Assembly (NCBI RefSeq): GCF_000317575.1 | Contig: NC_019748.1 | Span: forward strand, 2,487,199-2,551,198 | Reading direction: 5' to 3' | Source of the DNA: Stanieria cyanosphaera PCC 7437 | GTDB lineage: Bacteria; Cyanobacteriota; Cyanobacteriia; Cyanobacteriales; Xenococcaceae | Length of the DNA stretch: 64,000 bases | Shown: positions 55,398 through 64,000 of the stretch, piece after piece | Numbering within the stretch: the first letter of the stretch is position 1 | How the letters are laid out: each line of letters starts with the position of its first letter | Made by a program: the position numbers and the translations under genes | The notes under the pieces: generated by a model | Databases searched by the model: none | The model's input: only the letters and a program-made list of their open reading frames with translations | What the model was told of the DNA's origin: nothing

Positions 55398-56876
55398 ATG
55401 GGAAAACCAACAGGCTTTATTGAATATCTCCGCGAAGAACCCTCGGAACTAGCACCACGCGATCGCATTCGGAACTGGGATGAATTTCATCTGCCTATGC
55501 CCGAGGCAAACCTCAAAACTCAGGCTGCTAGATGTATGGATTGTGGTACGCCTTTTTGTCATACTGGCATCACTATTAGTGGGATGGCGAGTGGATGTCC
55601 AATTAATAACTTGATTCCAGAATGGAACGATCTCATTTATCGCGGACTTTGGCGTGAAGCACTAGACCGCTTGCACAAAACCAATAATTTTCCAGAATTT
55701 ACAGGCAGGGTATGTCCTGCACCCTGTGAAGGTTCTTGTGTTCTAGGTATTCACAACCCCCCAGTAACTATTAAAAATATTGAATATTCAATTATTGAAA
55801 AAGGTTGGGAATCAGGTTGGGTTAATCCCGAACCACCACAAAAACGTACGGGTAAAAAAGTTACTGTAGTCGGTTCAGGTCCGGCTGGACTTTGCGCTGC
55901 TGCCCAACTTAATAAGGCAGGTCATTGGGTAACGGTTTTTGAACGGGCGGATCGTCCTGGGGGTCTGTTGATGTATGGCATTCCCAACATGAAGTTGGAT
56001 AAGCAAGAAATTGTCATGCGTCGGATTCAACTTTTGGAAGCCGAAGGGATTAAATTTATCTGCAATACTGAGATTGGTAAGGATTTACCCGCACAACAAT
56101 TACTCAAAGAGTTTGATTCGGTAGTACTGTGTACAGGTGCAACCAAACCAAGAGATTTACCCATTGAAGGTCGTTCTTTAAAAGGCATTTATTTTGCCAT
56201 GGACTTCCTTACTGCTAATACTCAAGCACTCTTAGAAGGCAAAGACACTAGTATTTCTGCTGCTGGTAAAGATGTAGTTATTATTGGTGGCGGTGACACA
56301 GGTACAGACTGTGTTGGTACATCAGTTCGTCACGGTTGTCGCAGTTTAGTACAACTAGAAATCATGCCCCAACCGCCCCAAGAACGCGCTTCTAATAATC
56401 CTTGGCCCGAGTGGCCCAAAATTTACCGTCTCGATTATGGACAGGAAGAAGCTGCTGCTCAATTTGGGAGCGATCCTAGAGGCTATTTAACTACTGCAAC
56501 CAAGTTTGAAGGAGACGAACAAGGACAAGTCAAAGCCGTTCATACTGTACAAGTACAGTGGGAAAAAGATACTAATGGTCGCTTTATTCCTCAACCCGTT
56601 CCTGGTACAGAACAAATTTTACCTGCTCAATTAGTTCTATTAGCAATGGGTTTTCTCGGGCCGGAACAACCTCTACTAGAAGCTTTAGGACTTGACAAAG
56701 ATCCTCGAAGTAATATCAAAGCAGATTATGACAAATATACTACTAATATTCCTGGTGTCTTTGCAGCAGGGGATTGTCGTCGCGGACAGAGTCTAGTAGT
56801 GTGGGCATTTAACGAAGGTCGTGGTGTTGCCCGAGAATGCGATCGCTATTTGATGGGCAGTACAGATTTACCGTAA
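55398..56876 (+). CDS. gltD: Glutamate synthase small subunit
   Basis: 492 residues from the ATG at 55398 ([20 protein letters not shown], the usual N-terminus; longer in-frame starts upstream lie in AT-rich non-coding DNA). Cysteines for two Fe-S clusters are in [20 protein letters not shown] and [15 protein letters not shown] binds at [17 protein letters not shown] and NADPH at [15 protein letters not shown]. It passes electrons from NAD(P)H to GltB. Same strand as gltB, 105 bases downstream, probably one operon. A strong bidirectional terminator follows. Confidence 0.95.
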   Translation: MGKPTGFIEYLREEPSELAPRDRIRNWDEFHLPMPEANLKTQAARCMDCGTPFCHTGITISGMASGCPINNLIPEWNDLIYRGLWREALDRLHKTNNFPEFTGRVCPAPCEGSCVLGIHNPPVTIKNIEYSIIEKGWESGWVNPEPPQKRTGKKVTVVGSGPAGLCAAAQLNKAGHWVTVFERADRPGGLLMYGIPNMKLDKQEIVMRRIQLLEAEGIKFICNTEIGKDLPAQQLLKEFDSVVLCTGATKPRDLPIEGRSLKGIYFAMDFLTANTQALLEGKDTSISAAGKDVVIIGGGDTGTDCVGTSVRHGCRSLVQLEIMPQPPQERASNNPWPEWPKIYRLDYGQEEAAAQFGSDPRGYLTTATKFEGDEQGQVKAVHTVQVQWEKDTNGRFIPQPVPGTEQILPAQLVLLAMGFLGPEQPLLEALGLDKDPRSNIKADYDKYTTNIPGVFAAGDCRRGQSLVVWAFNEGRGVARECDRYLMGSTDLP

Positions 56877-56912
56877 ATAACATCAGTTAATTTATCTTTT
56901 TAGAAAACTTTG

Positions 56913-56962
56913 AAAGCAATAAGGCGATCGCCAAATTAAAGAAGCGATCGCCTTATTGCTTT
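56913..56962. terminator. Bidirectional terminator, 19-bp stem built on HIP1
   Basis: AAAGCAATAAGGCGATCGC (56913-56931) pairs perfectly with 56944-56962, loop of 12 bases. It lies between convergent gltD and the pPIWI-RE gene. The TAA stop of the latter (56953-56955) is inside the right arm. Confidence 0.75.
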
Positions 56963-58233
56963 CCTTCATCTTCGTCTTCATCTTGAGCTTCATTCAACAT
57001 CAAAACATATTCATTTATTTGTTTGGCATAATGTAAAACTCTTGGTACTTCCAAACAATCTGCATATTGTAAAATCTCTTTTCTCGATTCGTGAGCGATT
57101 GCAGCTAATTCTGTGAGATTATCTTCTGGTTGATGGTAAGCAATAGTTATTTCTACAAGCAATGGATGTCCCCAACTTTTTTCTGGATTTTTAATTTTTG
57201 AATCCGAGTTTTGTCCGCTCATTTGTGCGCTTTTACTTCCCAAGCTATAAAATACGCGATCGCTTTTTTCTTTTTTAAATAAACCCGTGACAAATCCTGA
57301 TATTTTTTCTGCGTCTACAGCAAACCATTCTGGTGTTTCGCTATTTCGCAATCGTATTACTCTTAAATCTTTAAATTCTTCAAAAAACGGCTCGTTTCTT
57401 TCGCCAAAAGATAATCCTTGGTTAGATATTTGTGTATCTTGTAACCAAGACCAAGCTTGACGAATATTCTCTGCTTTACAATAAAGTATTGTTGGTTTAT
57501 TTCTTAGCTCTTTGGTTTTGAGGGTATCCTTAATAAAGTTTCGGACTCTACATTTACCAGTAGAATCGTTTTTCCAGCCTTCCGCCTCATCAATTTTAGT
57601 TAGTGCTTCACGATAAGACATCCATTGACTGCCAGGAAAAATTGCTTCTATTTGTTGTGAATTTGAACTCATCTTAACGATCACTGGCAAAATTAAGGAT
57701 TGATTATTGATTGTAGTTTCACCTGTTTTATTTACTAACCATAGTGCTACTTCATTAATCGGAGTATCGCTATCTAAATTACTTAGTTTTAGATTAGAAG
57801 GTGCAATTCTTACTCCTAACTGTCGTAACAAATCCATCAAGCTAGTAATAGCTTTATGTTTATAGCTTTTTCTTTCTGGAGTAATAAACTTGCTGACAAA
57901 ACCCAACTTAGCAAACCCTAATTTAATTGCATTTTTAGGATCGCGCCAAGGAGAATATTTTTTAGTTTTTGGGGTAAATTTATAGATTTCCTGACCATAA
58001 AGTTCGATCCATACTGCTGTCAGTTCGGAAATATTATCTGTATTAGATTGAACTATCTCTTCGATTTCGGTAATTCTTTGATTAGTAGCTTCAATGATTG
58101 TCGGATTATTTGGCTTTTTGTCGAGAGATAAATTTAATTCTTGTGCAATTCCTCTCATCTCTTGAGTTTTAATATTAATAGTTAAGCCTTCAGGAAAATC
58201 ATAACTACTTTCTTCAAGTTGTTGAATTCCCAA
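56953..58233 (-). CDS. pPIWI-RE C-terminal part (RNase H fold)
   Basis: 426 residues from a TTG without a visible ribosome-binding site, though the frame is open back to 58359. The second half looks like the pPIWI-RE RNase H domain: DRVFYSLGSKSAQMSG, SWGHPLLVEITIAYHQPEDN, LTELAAIAHESRKEI and PRVLHYAKQINEYVLML. The first half (GVRIAPSNLKLSN, LPVIVKMSSNSQQIEAIFPG) resembles a MID-like domain. An acidic tail (EDEDEGKQ) ends inside a terminator stem. In the family this part is predicted to bind or cleave nucleic acid. Confidence 0.7.
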   Translation of the reverse strand: MGIQQLEESSYDFPEGLTINIKTQEMRGIAQELNLSLDKKPNNPTIIEATNQRITEIEEIVQSNTDNISELTAVWIELYGQEIYKFTPKTKKYSPWRDPKNAIKLGFAKLGFVSKFITPERKSYKHKAITSLMDLLRQLGVRIAPSNLKLSNLDSDTPINEVALWLVNKTGETTINNQSLILPVIVKMSSNSQQIEAIFPGSQWMSYREALTKIDEAEGWKNDSTGKCRVRNFIKDTLKTKELRNKPTILYCKAENIRQAWSWLQDTQISNQGLSFGERNEPFFEEFKDLRVIRLRNSETPEWFAVDAEKISGFVTGLFKKEKSDRVFYSLGSKSAQMSGQNSDSKIKNPEKSWGHPLLVEITIAYHQPEDNLTELAAIAHESRKEILQYADCLEVPRVLHYAKQINEYVLMLNEAQDEDEDEGKQ

Positions 58234-58359
58234 ACAATATTGAATAGCTTTGAGGCGATCTGTTAAGTTATATTCTTTGATATACCACAGCCAAAAAGTT
58301 AAATGATTAATACCAGAATTGACAATAGCAGTTCTTAATGCTGATTGCCATTGTTGTTG

Positions 58360-59853
58360 TTATACTTTAAAATTATCAAGTTTTATTCCAAATTCCTCAT
58401 CCGTTTCTTCTGGCTTTAGCTTTAGTTTTTTTAATTCTTCTTGTTGCTTTTCAATTAATTGTTGTTTTCTTAGTTGATATTCTGTTTCTGATTCTCTTTT
58501 TTTACGCTTGCATTTTCTTAATTCAGTTTCTTGTGTCTCAATAAATCTTTTCTTTCTATTTTCAAATTCCTTTTCTGTTTCTGCTTTTTGTTTAACTATC
58601 GGTTCATCAAAACTCCTCTTAGGTTTAGCTAAATCGAAATATTGTTTTGATTGTCCGCTATAGCTACAATTTTCACGTTGATATGATATTGTCTCAAAAT
58701 GGTTTTTAACAAAATTAATTTTGTTTATTTGTGCAAATAAATTTTGAACATTCAGACTTGGTAATCCTTTTCCCACCTGATGCTGTGGTGTCATTCCTTC
58801 TTTAAAAACTACTCCAACACAATTTTTATCATTAGAATTATTTTGGAAATAATTGACTGGATTAGATAATATTTCTTGTGGAGTGGTGGATAGCAAATTT
58901 AATTCTGTTAAGAGTTGAGTTATTCTATTTTTATTTTCCCAGTCAGGTATCCATTGAATTTTTTTGTTAACTGTTTGCTTATACTTTTTTATTGGATAGG
59001 AGACAAAGCATTTACTGAAATTATTAGGGTTAACTTCTTTACCCCATTGTAACTCTGCCAATATATAAGCATTACTGGAATGGCTATGAGATAGCTTAGA
59101 ATTAGGAAAACTTAACCATCTTCTAATGCTAGGTTTGATATGTATCTCTGGATAGGATTGATGGGGTACAGTTTTGACTTTTATTGTTAGGACTATTGAG
59201 TAGTAATAAATTGTTTCTTCTATTGTCGCCCTAATCGGATTCCAAGATATTAATTCTATGGGTTGAAATCGAGATGAAGTAGTACGATAAAATTTTAATG
59301 GTTGACCATCTATTGTAAAAGTATTCTCTGGCTTAGTTAATTCCGCAGCTATGATATAAGACAACAGAATAAAATCATCATTAATTAGATTTGCCGTACC
59401 ATTGGAATGAGTATTAAAGTTACTACTATACAATACAGTTTTTGGTGACCAGATTAAATTATCTTCAGAAAAAAAGCTTTTCGCTTCTTCTCTTTCATCG
59501 GCAGTAATACCTTGCTTCTTTTTATTTGTTGGTTTGTCGGGAAATTCTAATTCAATCCAGTAGTTAATAATTGCTGAAATATATCTTGAATTTATAGTTT
59601 GTGGACTATAAGCTAAAAACTCTTGCTGAAAATCTTCAATATGAATTAAACCAGGAATTAATCTTAATGCTTGATAGAGAGATTTAACAGGAATACTTGT
59701 TTCATCTACAGATTGCTTGTTGCGATGTGCAGTTAATAATTTGAGATACTGTATTGCTTCTTCTGAGTCTTTAATTTGTAGTCCGTAATAAGTCTGGGGT
59801 TGCAAGTTAGCTTTTAATCTCAAAGCAACACCAGAGATTGTTTGATAAACCAT
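58360..59853 (-). CDS. pPIWI-RE N-terminal part (pPIWI_RE_X, DUF3962)
   Basis: 497 residues. The body matches the N-terminal half of pPIWI-RE proteins: YYYSIVLTIKVKTVPHQSYPEIHIKPSIRRW, PNSKLSHSHSSNAYILAEL and GVVFKEGMTPQHQVGKGLP. The last 75 residues are three charged units of about 28 residues (ETExEF/YxxRKxxxIExQxxEL), a likely coiled-coil insertion, placed just before the premature stop. The start ATG lies 19 bases after the helicase gene. Confidence 0.78.
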   Translation of the reverse strand: MVYQTISGVALRLKANLQPQTYYGLQIKDSEEAIQYLKLLTAHRNKQSVDETSIPVKSLYQALRLIPGLIHIEDFQQEFLAYSPQTINSRYISAIINYWIELEFPDKPTNKKKQGITADEREEAKSFFSEDNLIWSPKTVLYSSNFNTHSNGTANLINDDFILLSYIIAAELTKPENTFTIDGQPLKFYRTTSSRFQPIELISWNPIRATIEETIYYYSIVLTIKVKTVPHQSYPEIHIKPSIRRWLSFPNSKLSHSHSSNAYILAELQWGKEVNPNNFSKCFVSYPIKKYKQTVNKKIQWIPDWENKNRITQLLTELNLLSTTPQEILSNPVNYFQNNSNDKNCVGVVFKEGMTPQHQVGKGLPSLNVQNLFAQINKINFVKNHFETISYQRENCSYSGQSKQYFDLAKPKRSFDEPIVKQKAETEKEFENRKKRFIETQETELRKCKRKKRESETEYQLRKQQLIEKQQEELKKLKLKPEETDEEFGIKLDNFKV

Positions 59854-59872
59854 AAAAATTATTCCTTAAAAA

Positions 59873-62800
59873 CTAAAAATTTACTGTTGGTAAACCCGAT
59901 ACACCTTTGGTTTGAACAATAGCTTTATAAAAAGGCTTATATAAACGCTGAACGATTAACTTTTCTTGCTGCGGAATATCTGAATTGTCTTGAAAATAAG
60001 GATGTAATAAGTTAGCAATTCCTACTAATGTGCTACTTGCTTCGGTATCAGATTGACTATCGTTATTAGCCGTATGAGGAGCAAATTTTGCATCGCACCA
60101 AAATACTTCTGCGTTAGCATTACCCCTAATTAAACGACCAATTACTTGCCACAGACAGACAATAATATCCCAGTAAACAGCATTTCTGTCATTATGTTTT
60201 TCGTCTTGAGGTAAAGTTCTCAATCTAATAGAAAGCTGCAACCAATGTAACCATTGTTCATAAGCATCTCTGCGAAAGTTATTACCTAATTCTTCTAAAG
60301 TTTTGCCACTAGCATTTTTATAATTATCGATCGCCCAACGATTAATAGAATGAATAGCATAATAAAGATCGTCTGGACTAGGATGGGGTAAAACTAAAAA
60401 ATATGCTGCACCTATTGCTGCTTTGCCGTCAATATTAACAATGTTATGTCCCCTTTCTATAGATTTTAATGGTGCAATTAATATTTCTTCTTTGCCCGTA
60501 GCAAATTCTTTTGATTGTCCCCGTTGTAATGATTTGTCTTTATTACTTTCCCATTCATTAGGAGTATTATCGTCGGGAGATAAAGGAATAGCGCGATCGC
60601 CCCATCCTAAATCTTCTAGATGTCCGTAAACTAAATCTGTTTGTTGATAACTACTTGTAAGTAGTAAAATTTTTCTACCGTTTAATTCTTGTAATTTTTC
60701 TTTTATATAATTTTCTTCAATTAATTTCCCGACAATTTTTTTCAAATTATATTCTTTCTTATCTCCCATACCTGAAACAGATATAGGTTTTTGTTGTTCA
60801 TCATAAAAAGGTAAAAATTCCGAATCAATAACTATTTCTTTTTCTTCTTTTGGTGCTATTATTCCCGATACAGGAACATCAACATGAAAAGCAGCAGAAT
60901 CATCAGCCCAACTTGTCCCTGACATCATTAATAAATGAGGACTTTTAAAATTATCTCCTTGAAATAAATTCGGAAAATTAGTAAATAGCCAACGTCCTAC
61001 CCCAGTACAACGAAATACTTGCAAACTTCCTAATGGTTCGTTATAGGATTTAAGATATTGAAATGCTAATTGATTGCCCATCGGCATAGTGGGAATAAAT
61101 GGATTAAAGTCTAATGGTGGAGATTCAAACCACATCGAATCCGAGATATTTAAGTTGAGTTCGCCTCTAACAAATTGCCATCTGCTAGTAACTAAATAGA
61201 GATTTCTTTGTAGAGTGCAGACAAGTAAAGTAAACTCTAGTGTTGCTACAAGTTTATTTTTTTCCTCTTTTGATAATTGAATAGTTGCTGCTTGGTTTAT
61301 CCACTGTCTAATAGCTAACTTTTTCTTCTTTTTATTGGCTATCAGGGTTAACTGTAATAATAGTTGTTTATCTTTTCGATCTAATTCTTCAGCTTCTATA
61401 GTTGGTTCTAGCTTACTGTTAATATAAGGCTGAAAAACATTTTGCATCAGCCATTGGCGGTTGTTTATTTCTTCTGGTTGCTGATTTTGTTTATCGTTTA
61501 CTGTTAGTAATGTCGCTACTTCATTTAATAGTAACCAATCAGTAAAATATTTTTTATAGCTACGCCATTTACCTAAATTAATCCTATTTTCTTCTGTTAA
61601 TAAACCATAGATAGTATCAGCTATTTGACGAGCTTCTTGTAAAGCATCCCACCAATCAGAAATAAAATCTTTGTGTAATAACTTAGATTGAGTATATTTT
61701 AATTTAGTTTCAACTAAGTCATGCAGTTGATCTATCCAAGCATCTCTAGCAGGACGACGTAAAGTTTGATTGGGGCTAAATGCAATATCTAAATAAGCTT
61801 GGTGCTGATCAACTTCATCAATAATTACTAAATCGCTACGCCTTGCCATTAGTTCAAAATAACTAATATTTTCTCGGTTAATAGTTCGAGGCACTTTAGA
61901 ATAAATTAAACTTCCTGGAGTAGCAATCCAAATTGAAGCTTCAACTAAGTCTCTTTCTTTTTGATGAGAAGGACAAACACCATAAGCGGGACAGTATTTA
62001 TTACGAGCAAACTCTTCACCTTCATCTGGTTCTATTGGTTCTAAATTAAAACAAGGTTGTTCACCAATTTCAAAAACTTTTTCTAATCTCGGAGTGATAT
62101 AAGGAGTCAGCAAACAGGTGTTGCTAAGATATTTAAACCCTGGATGATTTTGATTATAAGGTTCGTTGGGGTTAGCATTATAAACAGCCTTATGTAATCT
62201 ACTTAAATGACTTGCTTTATTAGAATTACCTAAAATTGGTGCAACATCGTTAATATTGATTTCTGTAAAAGTTTTAATCAGATCAAATATTTGCAAGACA
62301 TCTGCCACAATTAAAGTAACTTTTAAGCCTTTGCGATAAGCATATACTGTTAAAACTTTCATCAACACGGATTTACCAGCCGAAGGAATACCGCCTAAAT
62401 GTCTGATGTGATCTAATTTGAGATAATCTGCTTCTACAAGTTTTTCATCATCATTAAATACTTCTAATTTCATCCTGTCAAAACAGCTTACCCAAATCGG
62501 ATTTAATCCTTTTGCTGTTAACTGTTTGTCCATCCATTCTGCTGTAGAATGTAAATCACTCCAGGGGATTGCTAAAATTTTTCTTTGAGATCTACCTTGT
62601 AAATTATGACTGGGAGGAAGAGGAAATCTAACTAAATTTGAAGTAATATTTATAGTATCCATTCGCTTTTCTACTTCACATTTATATTGTCCTTCTGTTG
62701 CCCAAGGAACTTCTTTTCTTTGTGATAGTGCTACTACTGTATTTAAAGTTTTTTCGTAAATTTCAAAGCGATTATTAGCAACTGTAATATTAGTTCTTCT

Positions 62801-63124
62801 TGCAAAATTACCCGATTCTACTATTTCATAGCCTCTAGTTTCTTCTGGATATTCTAGATATTCATCTAAAGCATCTGACCACAGTTTAGGCGAACAATAT
62901 TTCGCTAGCAAATGACGAGCAATAGCTAACATTTTTATTTGTTCTTCTGTCCAGTTTTGACTTTCGGGAAATGAATGATTGTATCCAGTTAATAAAACCC
63001 ACAAACTTCTAGCAGTTGTATTAGGAAGAAGCACTTTTAACAAATAGAGTCCTAATTCTATATCTAATAACTTAACCTCCAAATTATCTGTCAGAGGTTC
63101 GCGCCATACTGCAATATCTCTCAT
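59873..63124 (-). CDS. pPIWI-RE module helicase (pPIWI_RE_Z, DinG/XPD-like)
   Basis: A 1083-residue helicase. The N-terminal about 230 residues match the module-specific Z domain. Walker A is GGIPSAGKS (residues 244-252). Four cysteines (337, 358, 378, 384; KYCPAYGVCP) lie between it and the Walker B DEVD (436-439), as in Fe-S cluster DinG/XPD helicases. Motif VI is VIGRLIRG near the C-terminus. Predicted to unwind DNA or R-loops for the pPIWI-RE protein. Its ATG overlaps the stop of the upstream gene by one base (TAATG). Confidence 0.82.
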   Translation of the reverse strand: MRDIAVWREPLTDNLEVKLLDIELGLYLLKVLLPNTTARSLWVLLTGYNHSFPESQNWTEEQIKMLAIARHLLAKYCSPKLWSDALDEYLEYPEETRGYEIVESGNFARRTNITVANNRFEIYEKTLNTVVALSQRKEVPWATEGQYKCEVEKRMDTINITSNLVRFPLPPSHNLQGRSQRKILAIPWSDLHSTAEWMDKQLTAKGLNPIWVSCFDRMKLEVFNDDEKLVEADYLKLDHIRHLGGIPSAGKSVLMKVLTVYAYRKGLKVTLIVADVLQIFDLIKTFTEININDVAPILGNSNKASHLSRLHKAVYNANPNEPYNQNHPGFKYLSNTCLLTPYITPRLEKVFEIGEQPCFNLEPIEPDEGEEFARNKYCPAYGVCPSHQKERDLVEASIWIATPGSLIYSKVPRTINRENISYFELMARRSDLVIIDEVDQHQAYLDIAFSPNQTLRRPARDAWIDQLHDLVETKLKYTQSKLLHKDFISDWWDALQEARQIADTIYGLLTEENRINLGKWRSYKKYFTDWLLLNEVATLLTVNDKQNQQPEEINNRQWLMQNVFQPYINSKLEPTIEAEELDRKDKQLLLQLTLIANKKKKKLAIRQWINQAATIQLSKEEKNKLVATLEFTLLVCTLQRNLYLVTSRWQFVRGELNLNISDSMWFESPPLDFNPFIPTMPMGNQLAFQYLKSYNEPLGSLQVFRCTGVGRWLFTNFPNLFQGDNFKSPHLLMMSGTSWADDSAAFHVDVPVSGIIAPKEEKEIVIDSEFLPFYDEQQKPISVSGMGDKKEYNLKKIVGKLIEENYIKEKLQELNGRKILLLTSSYQQTDLVYGHLEDLGWGDRAIPLSPDDNTPNEWESNKDKSLQRGQSKEFATGKEEILIAPLKSIERGHNIVNIDGKAAIGAAYFLVLPHPSPDDLYYAIHSINRWAIDNYKNASGKTLEELGNNFRRDAYEQWLHWLQLSIRLRTLPQDEKHNDRNAVYWDIIVCLWQVIGRLIRGNANAEVFWCDAKFAPHTANNDSQSDTEASSTLVGIANLLHPYFQDNSDIPQQEKLIVQRLYKPFYKAIVQTKGVSGLPTVNF

Positions 63125-64000
63125 TATTTTTTACTCAATTTTATTTTTACTTTCTGCATAAATGCTCCCTCAAACATGACCTGAGATTTTTTGAGAGGAA
63201 CAGTACAGTAACTTCTAAATTCTTGTATATATTCGTTTCCGTAATGCTTGATTTCGTCGGGAAATACAAAAAAACATTCTTTATAAGGCTGTTCTTTCCA
63301 ACGAGGAATAGGCTTATCAACTTTTTTTGCTAAATTATATGCAGACTCCCAAAACTTAAGATCGACTGCCCAAAATGTATCGTCAGGAAAAACTAAATGA
63401 AGATCGTAAGTATCGAGATTAGGAAAAAGAATTACCTCTTTTAAATCTAATTTTTTTAACTTATTAAATAACCTAACTTCTGGTTTACCAGGGCGGTGCA
63501 TAAAATACCGCAAATCTTGCTTTAACCACATAACTGAATCGCTATTGTCGGCATCAAAAGGAATCAGTCTTTTCTTATATTGCAAACAGTGACGATTCTC
63601 ACATTGCAGATCGCCGTTACTTTTCAAATACATTAAACCGCCACAATGACCACAACAATAAAACTTGCCATCTTTTTTATAAGATTCTGGTGCGGGTTCG
63701 TAACAATCTTGCATCAATTCTTTTAATGATGGAAAATCAATAACAGCAGTTGTATCAAGTTCGCTTTTGGTAATTACAGGATTCTCGATTATGTATTGCC
63801 GAAACTTAGTATATAAATTGCGATCACGAAAAGATTTTAATCTAAGCGTTTCTACTACCTTTCTTTGAAAATTACCATATTCTTCTAAATAATCTTCTGC
63901 GGTTTCAACACAAAAATTACTTGGTCTTTGCTCTTCTATTAAAGATTTACTATGCCAATCTTCAGGACAATTAATATCTAAATCCCAATCTTGTAAAGCA
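63124..64000 (-). CDS. pPIWI-RE module endonuclease-fold protein, 5' end outside window
   Basis: The frame is open to the right edge (at least 291 residues); a TTG at 63717 and ATG at 63714 are internal. The N-terminal visible part is helical. A zinc ribbon (CCGHCGG, then C-x4-C) lies near bases 63655-63585. A restriction-endonuclease-like core follows: PEVRLFNKL, ILFPNLDTYDLHLVFPDD and FWAVDLKFW, giving a Glu, Asp, Asp-x-Lys set. This matches pPIWI_RE_Y. It presumably nicks or cuts DNA in the defence module. First visible gene of the operon. Confidence 0.8.
   Translation of the reverse strand, partial: ALQDWDLDINCPEDWHSKSLIEEQRPSNFCVETAEDYLEEYGNFQRKVVETLRLKSFRDRNLYTKFRQYIIENPVITKSELDTTAVIDFPSLKELMQDCYEPAPESYKKDGKFYCCGHCGGLMYLKSNGDLQCENRHCLQYKKRLIPFDADNSDSVMWLKQDLRYFMHRPGKPEVRLFNKLKKLDLKEVILFPNLDTYDLHLVFPDDTFWAVDLKFWESAYNLAKKVDKPIPRWKEQPYKECFFVFPDEIKHYGNEYIQEFRSYCTVPLKKSQVMFEGAFMQKVKIKLSKK

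Larger units (their letters stand above)
56953..59853 (-). pseudogene. pPIWI-RE Argonaute-like gene split by one in-frame TAA
   Basis: Read through a single stop (TAA at 58362-58360) this is one 966-codon frame, the usual size of pPIWI-RE proteins. The 42 codons after the stop are open and read QQQWQSALRTAIVNSGIN and FWLWYIKEYNL, like protein. They contain no ATG or GTG. Thus a nonsense mutation or sequence error is likelier than two natural genes. A functional split protein or readthrough cannot be excluded. It is the last gene of the module, after the endonuclease-fold and helicase genes. Pseudogene status is tentative. Confidence 0.75.

Overview
The window is a piece of cyanobacterial chromosome. 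It is AT-rich with closely packed genes, and the HIP1 octamer GCGATCGC or close variants recur throughout. It carries cyanobacterial markers: a glucosylglycerol-phosphate phosphatase (StpA), AvaK-type PRC-barrel/DUF2382 proteins, a DUF1400 protein, and adjacent gltB and gltD. StpA suggests a salt-tolerant, coastal or marine-type organism, and the gene style resembles the Stanieria/Pleurocapsa group. That placement is inference.

Region 1 (1-7935) is a ribosomal-peptide (RiPP) locus. Three short precursor genes share a nearly identical 38-residue leader. Their Ser/Thr-rich cores differ and contain no cysteine. Downstream on the same strand lie an APH-fold kinase and a HopA1-family protein, the pair that dehydrates Ser/Thr in class V lanthipeptides and thioamitides. 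They are followed by an aldo/keto-reductase homologue whose catalytic residues look lost, and by a parvulin-like protein; a second parvulin gene enters from the left edge. Upstream lies a membrane-anchored stand-alone C39-type peptidase. A 50-bp bipartite element occurs twice inside the locus. I regard this as the likeliest undescribed system in the window.

Region 2 (8334-16408) holds stress-type proteins: a secreted two-repeat protein, tandem GlsB/YeaQ membrane proteins, a YflT-like protein with a repetitive tail, and two PRC/DUF2382 proteins. Region 3 (16591-22360) has an unusual single protein joining a response-regulator receiver domain to an HlyD membrane-fusion protein, then a methyltransferase and penicillin-binding protein 2.

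Region 4 (23229-39592) is a surface-polysaccharide locus: eight glycosyltransferase-type genes, two sulfotransferases, an FkbM methyltransferase, an acyltransferase, a polymerase-like membrane protein and a small RTX protein. The products point to a sulfated, acylated exopolysaccharide.

Region 5 (39827-56876) is mostly housekeeping: a DEDDh exonuclease, DUF1400 protein, D-2-hydroxyacid dehydrogenase, StpA, an Slt-type lytic transglycosylase, DUF202, Lin0512 and DUF29 proteins, a thiopurine-methyltransferase-like enzyme, and GltB/GltD. It also holds a WecG/TagA/CpsF glycosyltransferase gene cut by a complete 923-bp IS5-family element with exact 3-bp target duplications.

Region 6 (56953-64000, minus strand, running off the right edge) is a pPIWI-RE defence-type module: a restriction-endonuclease-fold protein, a DinG-like Fe-S helicase, and a pPIWI-RE Argonaute-like gene interrupted by one in-frame TAA. 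No rRNA, tRNA or CRISPR array was recognised.
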